From CALCZU01 sp964396165 (GTDB taxonomy: Bacteria > Bdellovibrionota > FAC87 > UBA2466), in the NCBI GenBank assembly GCA_964396165.1, contig CAYNEF010000011.1:1-64000 (forward strand): DNA of 64,000 nucleotides, given 5' to 3'. Made by a program: the position numbers and the translations under genes. How positions within the stretch are numbered: position 1 is the first letter of the stretch; every line of letters begins with the position of its first letter. Below the pieces are notes generated by a model. The model was not told the origin of the DNA. It was given only the letters and a program-made list of their open reading frames with translations, and did not search any database. Of the stretch, positions 62,999-64,000 are shown piece after piece.

Positions 62999-63697
62999 TT
63001 AGGGCACTGTCATAAGTATCCCCGTACAAGACTCGGTATTTGCTCTATTCCATTCGCCCACAAGAGTAAGCGCCAGGCTTTCCACTTGTTGCATTTTTTG
63101 TTCTGGTGTTTTTCCCATACTCCACTCTTTGGCGTGAGAATCTGACAATCGCATCACCCAGTCGGTATCGTAAAATTTGATACTACCGTCTGGGTAAACT
63201 GCGAACTGGAGATCGGGATAAAAGATATGCGCTTTTTGCATTTTTTCTATGGCAAGCTTTAGTTCGCTCACGGTACGCGCATTAATGTTCTTTGCTGTTT
63301 TGGAAGGGTTTTTTAAGTCTATGCGATCCGCATTGTCGGGGATTTGCTCCATTACAAGTCCTTTGGTGCCTTTATTCCAATTAATCACTCCATCGACATG
63401 TACTACTTGTTCTCCTAAGACTGATTCCAAAAGGCGACTAGACTCGTAAAATTGAGTTAGAGATTTATCGGAAATATTTGTCGAAGAGTCTGTATTGCCC
63501 AGTTCCGTGAGTCCCCAGTGGTACAATTTCACTACGCGATTAGCTTTAATGTGGGCACCACTAATGGGAGAAACATCCGCATAATCTCCTTTTCCTATCG
63601 TATTTCCTTTTACAGCGCCTTCGGAAGAAATCCACGGCAGAGTATCTGTTTCAGCAAAAACGGGATTCACCAGTATTAGCAAAAGAAGGAAGAGCAT
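62999..63697 (-). CDS. Secreted kinase-fold-like protein (probable pseudokinase)
   Basis: 232 residues. The signal peptide MLFLLLLILVNPVFA is clear. VVKLYHWG could be the VAIK-like Lys strand and LVMEQIPD the hinge; HIFYPDLQFAVYPDGSIKFYDTDW imitates the kinase catalytic loop and the metal loop (D-L, then D-T-D in place of D-F-G/D) but lacks the conserved Asn. A kinase-like domain exported to the periplasm, where ATP is scarce, with altered residues, is probably non-catalytic. The match is by motif order only and is moderate. Confidence 0.5.
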   Translation of the reverse strand: MLFLLLLILVNPVFAETDTLPWISSEGAVKGNTIGKGDYADVSPISGAHIKANRVVKLYHWGLTELGNTDSSTNISDKSLTQFYESSRLLESVLGEQVVHVDGVINWNKGTKGLVMEQIPDNADRIDLKNPSKTAKNINARTVSELKLAIEKMQKAHIFYPDLQFAVYPDGSIKFYDTDWVMRLSDSHAKEWSMGKTPEQKMQQVESLALTLVGEWNRANTESCTGILMTVP

Positions 63698-63758
63698 GCG
63701 TTACGAGATAGTTTAGCAGGATAAAAACTTGAGATAAAGTTGAATGGTCAAGGCGTAG

Positions 63759-64000
63759 TCAGCGGACGAAAGCTTTGAGAAGAAACTTACAGTCTTGTTC
63801 TTTAGACATGCCGATTTGTTCTTCTAAGGTAGTCGCTAGTGCCTGGTACACCGTTTTTTCGCCTGATTTCGTTCCAGCTCTAGGCTTGATAAGCTGTGCA
63901 TAGGCAGTTTTTGCAATTTTGAGTGGTTCCTCATACCCAGTCCAGGAAGAGACGATTTGGTGAGCCATGTCTTTTGCTTCTTTAGGAGTCTTTGCAGCCC
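63759..64000 (-). CDS. Partial gene at window edge, helical protein
   Basis: The frame remains open from the stop at 63759 to the window end, beyond the ATG at 63968, so the start lies outside. The visible C-terminal 80 residues are helical and charged (AKTAYAQLIKP, EQIGMSKEQDC). No domain is recognised. It is adjacent to the secreted kinase-fold-like gene on the same strand, 61 bp away, so an operon is possible. Confidence 0.6.
   Translation of the reverse strand, partial: AAKTPKEAKDMAHQIVSSWTGYEEPLKIAKTAYAQLIKPRAGTKSGEKTVYQALATTLEEQIGMSKEQDCKFLLKAFVR

Overview
The window looks like a chromosome segment of a Gram-negative, moderately AT-rich bacterium with a heavily elaborated envelope. Lipobox lipoproteins, secreted proteins and outer-membrane-barrel-like proteins make up a large share of the genes. 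The short tmRNA tag GDNYAMAA resembles the Bdellovibrio tag as I remember it, and the style of the secretome also fits Bdellovibrionota/Oligoflexia, but no ribosomal or other marker gene is present, so this placement is tentative. Two runs of exactly 100 N (39848-39947 and 58674-58773) show that it is a scaffolded draft assembly.

Layout. (1) 1-13213: four tandem paralogous giant lipoproteins. Each visible N-terminus has a lipobox and a choice-of-anchor-D-like domain. Then come IPT/TIG domains, whose number varies, and a C-terminal head of exactly 14 kelch-type blades split 7+7. Nearly identical 84-bp leaders precede genes 3 and 4 and carry a CRP/FNR-type palindrome. A decayed fragment of one blade follows the array. 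(2) 13300-16123: small secreted proteins of unknown function, including twin 207-residue paralogues. (3) 16360-20375: two translationally coupled exported proteins that join a Clp/HSP100-like AAA+ module to an FtsH-like M41 peptidase domain. One keeps the zinc ligands and the other has lost them. This is my best candidate for an undescribed system. (4) 20409-31971: housekeeping and metabolism: tRNA-Leu(UAG), endonuclease III, two polytopic GT-C-like proteins, an aldehyde dehydrogenase, a P-loop protein, a secreted lipase-like protein, a B12/radical-SAM enzyme, and ahcY behind an SAH riboswitch. (5) 32100-45973: mostly exported enzymes (alpha/beta hydrolases, GH1, an esterase, an exported glycolipid glycosyltransferase-phospholipase D fusion, a glycerophosphodiesterase), then a FecR-like/PP2C signalling pair. 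(6) 46022-53859: a surface-polysaccharide group (GT4, AsnB-type amidotransferase, GT2), a GH39-like lipoprotein and a DUF1554 lipoprotein. (7) 54871-56444: ssrA (tmRNA) on the minus strand. An imperfect copy of its 3' end lies 1.2 kb downstream and encloses a BrnT/BrnA toxin-antitoxin pair and a flavodoxin-like reductase, which looks like a remnant of an ssrA-targeting element. (8) 56581-64000: a LamG-like lipoprotein, a Mpo1-like protein, a GT2 cut by the gap, a thioredoxin-like protein, a four-gene overlapping envelope operon, a secreted kinase-fold-like protein and a partial gene at the edge.

Taken together, the window is dominated by surface display (TIG/kelch, DUF1554, LamG), surface glycan synthesis and turnover (GT-C, GT4, GT2, AsnB, GH1, GH39), and lipid remodelling (lipases, GDPD, glycolipid GT-PLD). 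Functional statements rest on motifs read by eye; no database search was run.
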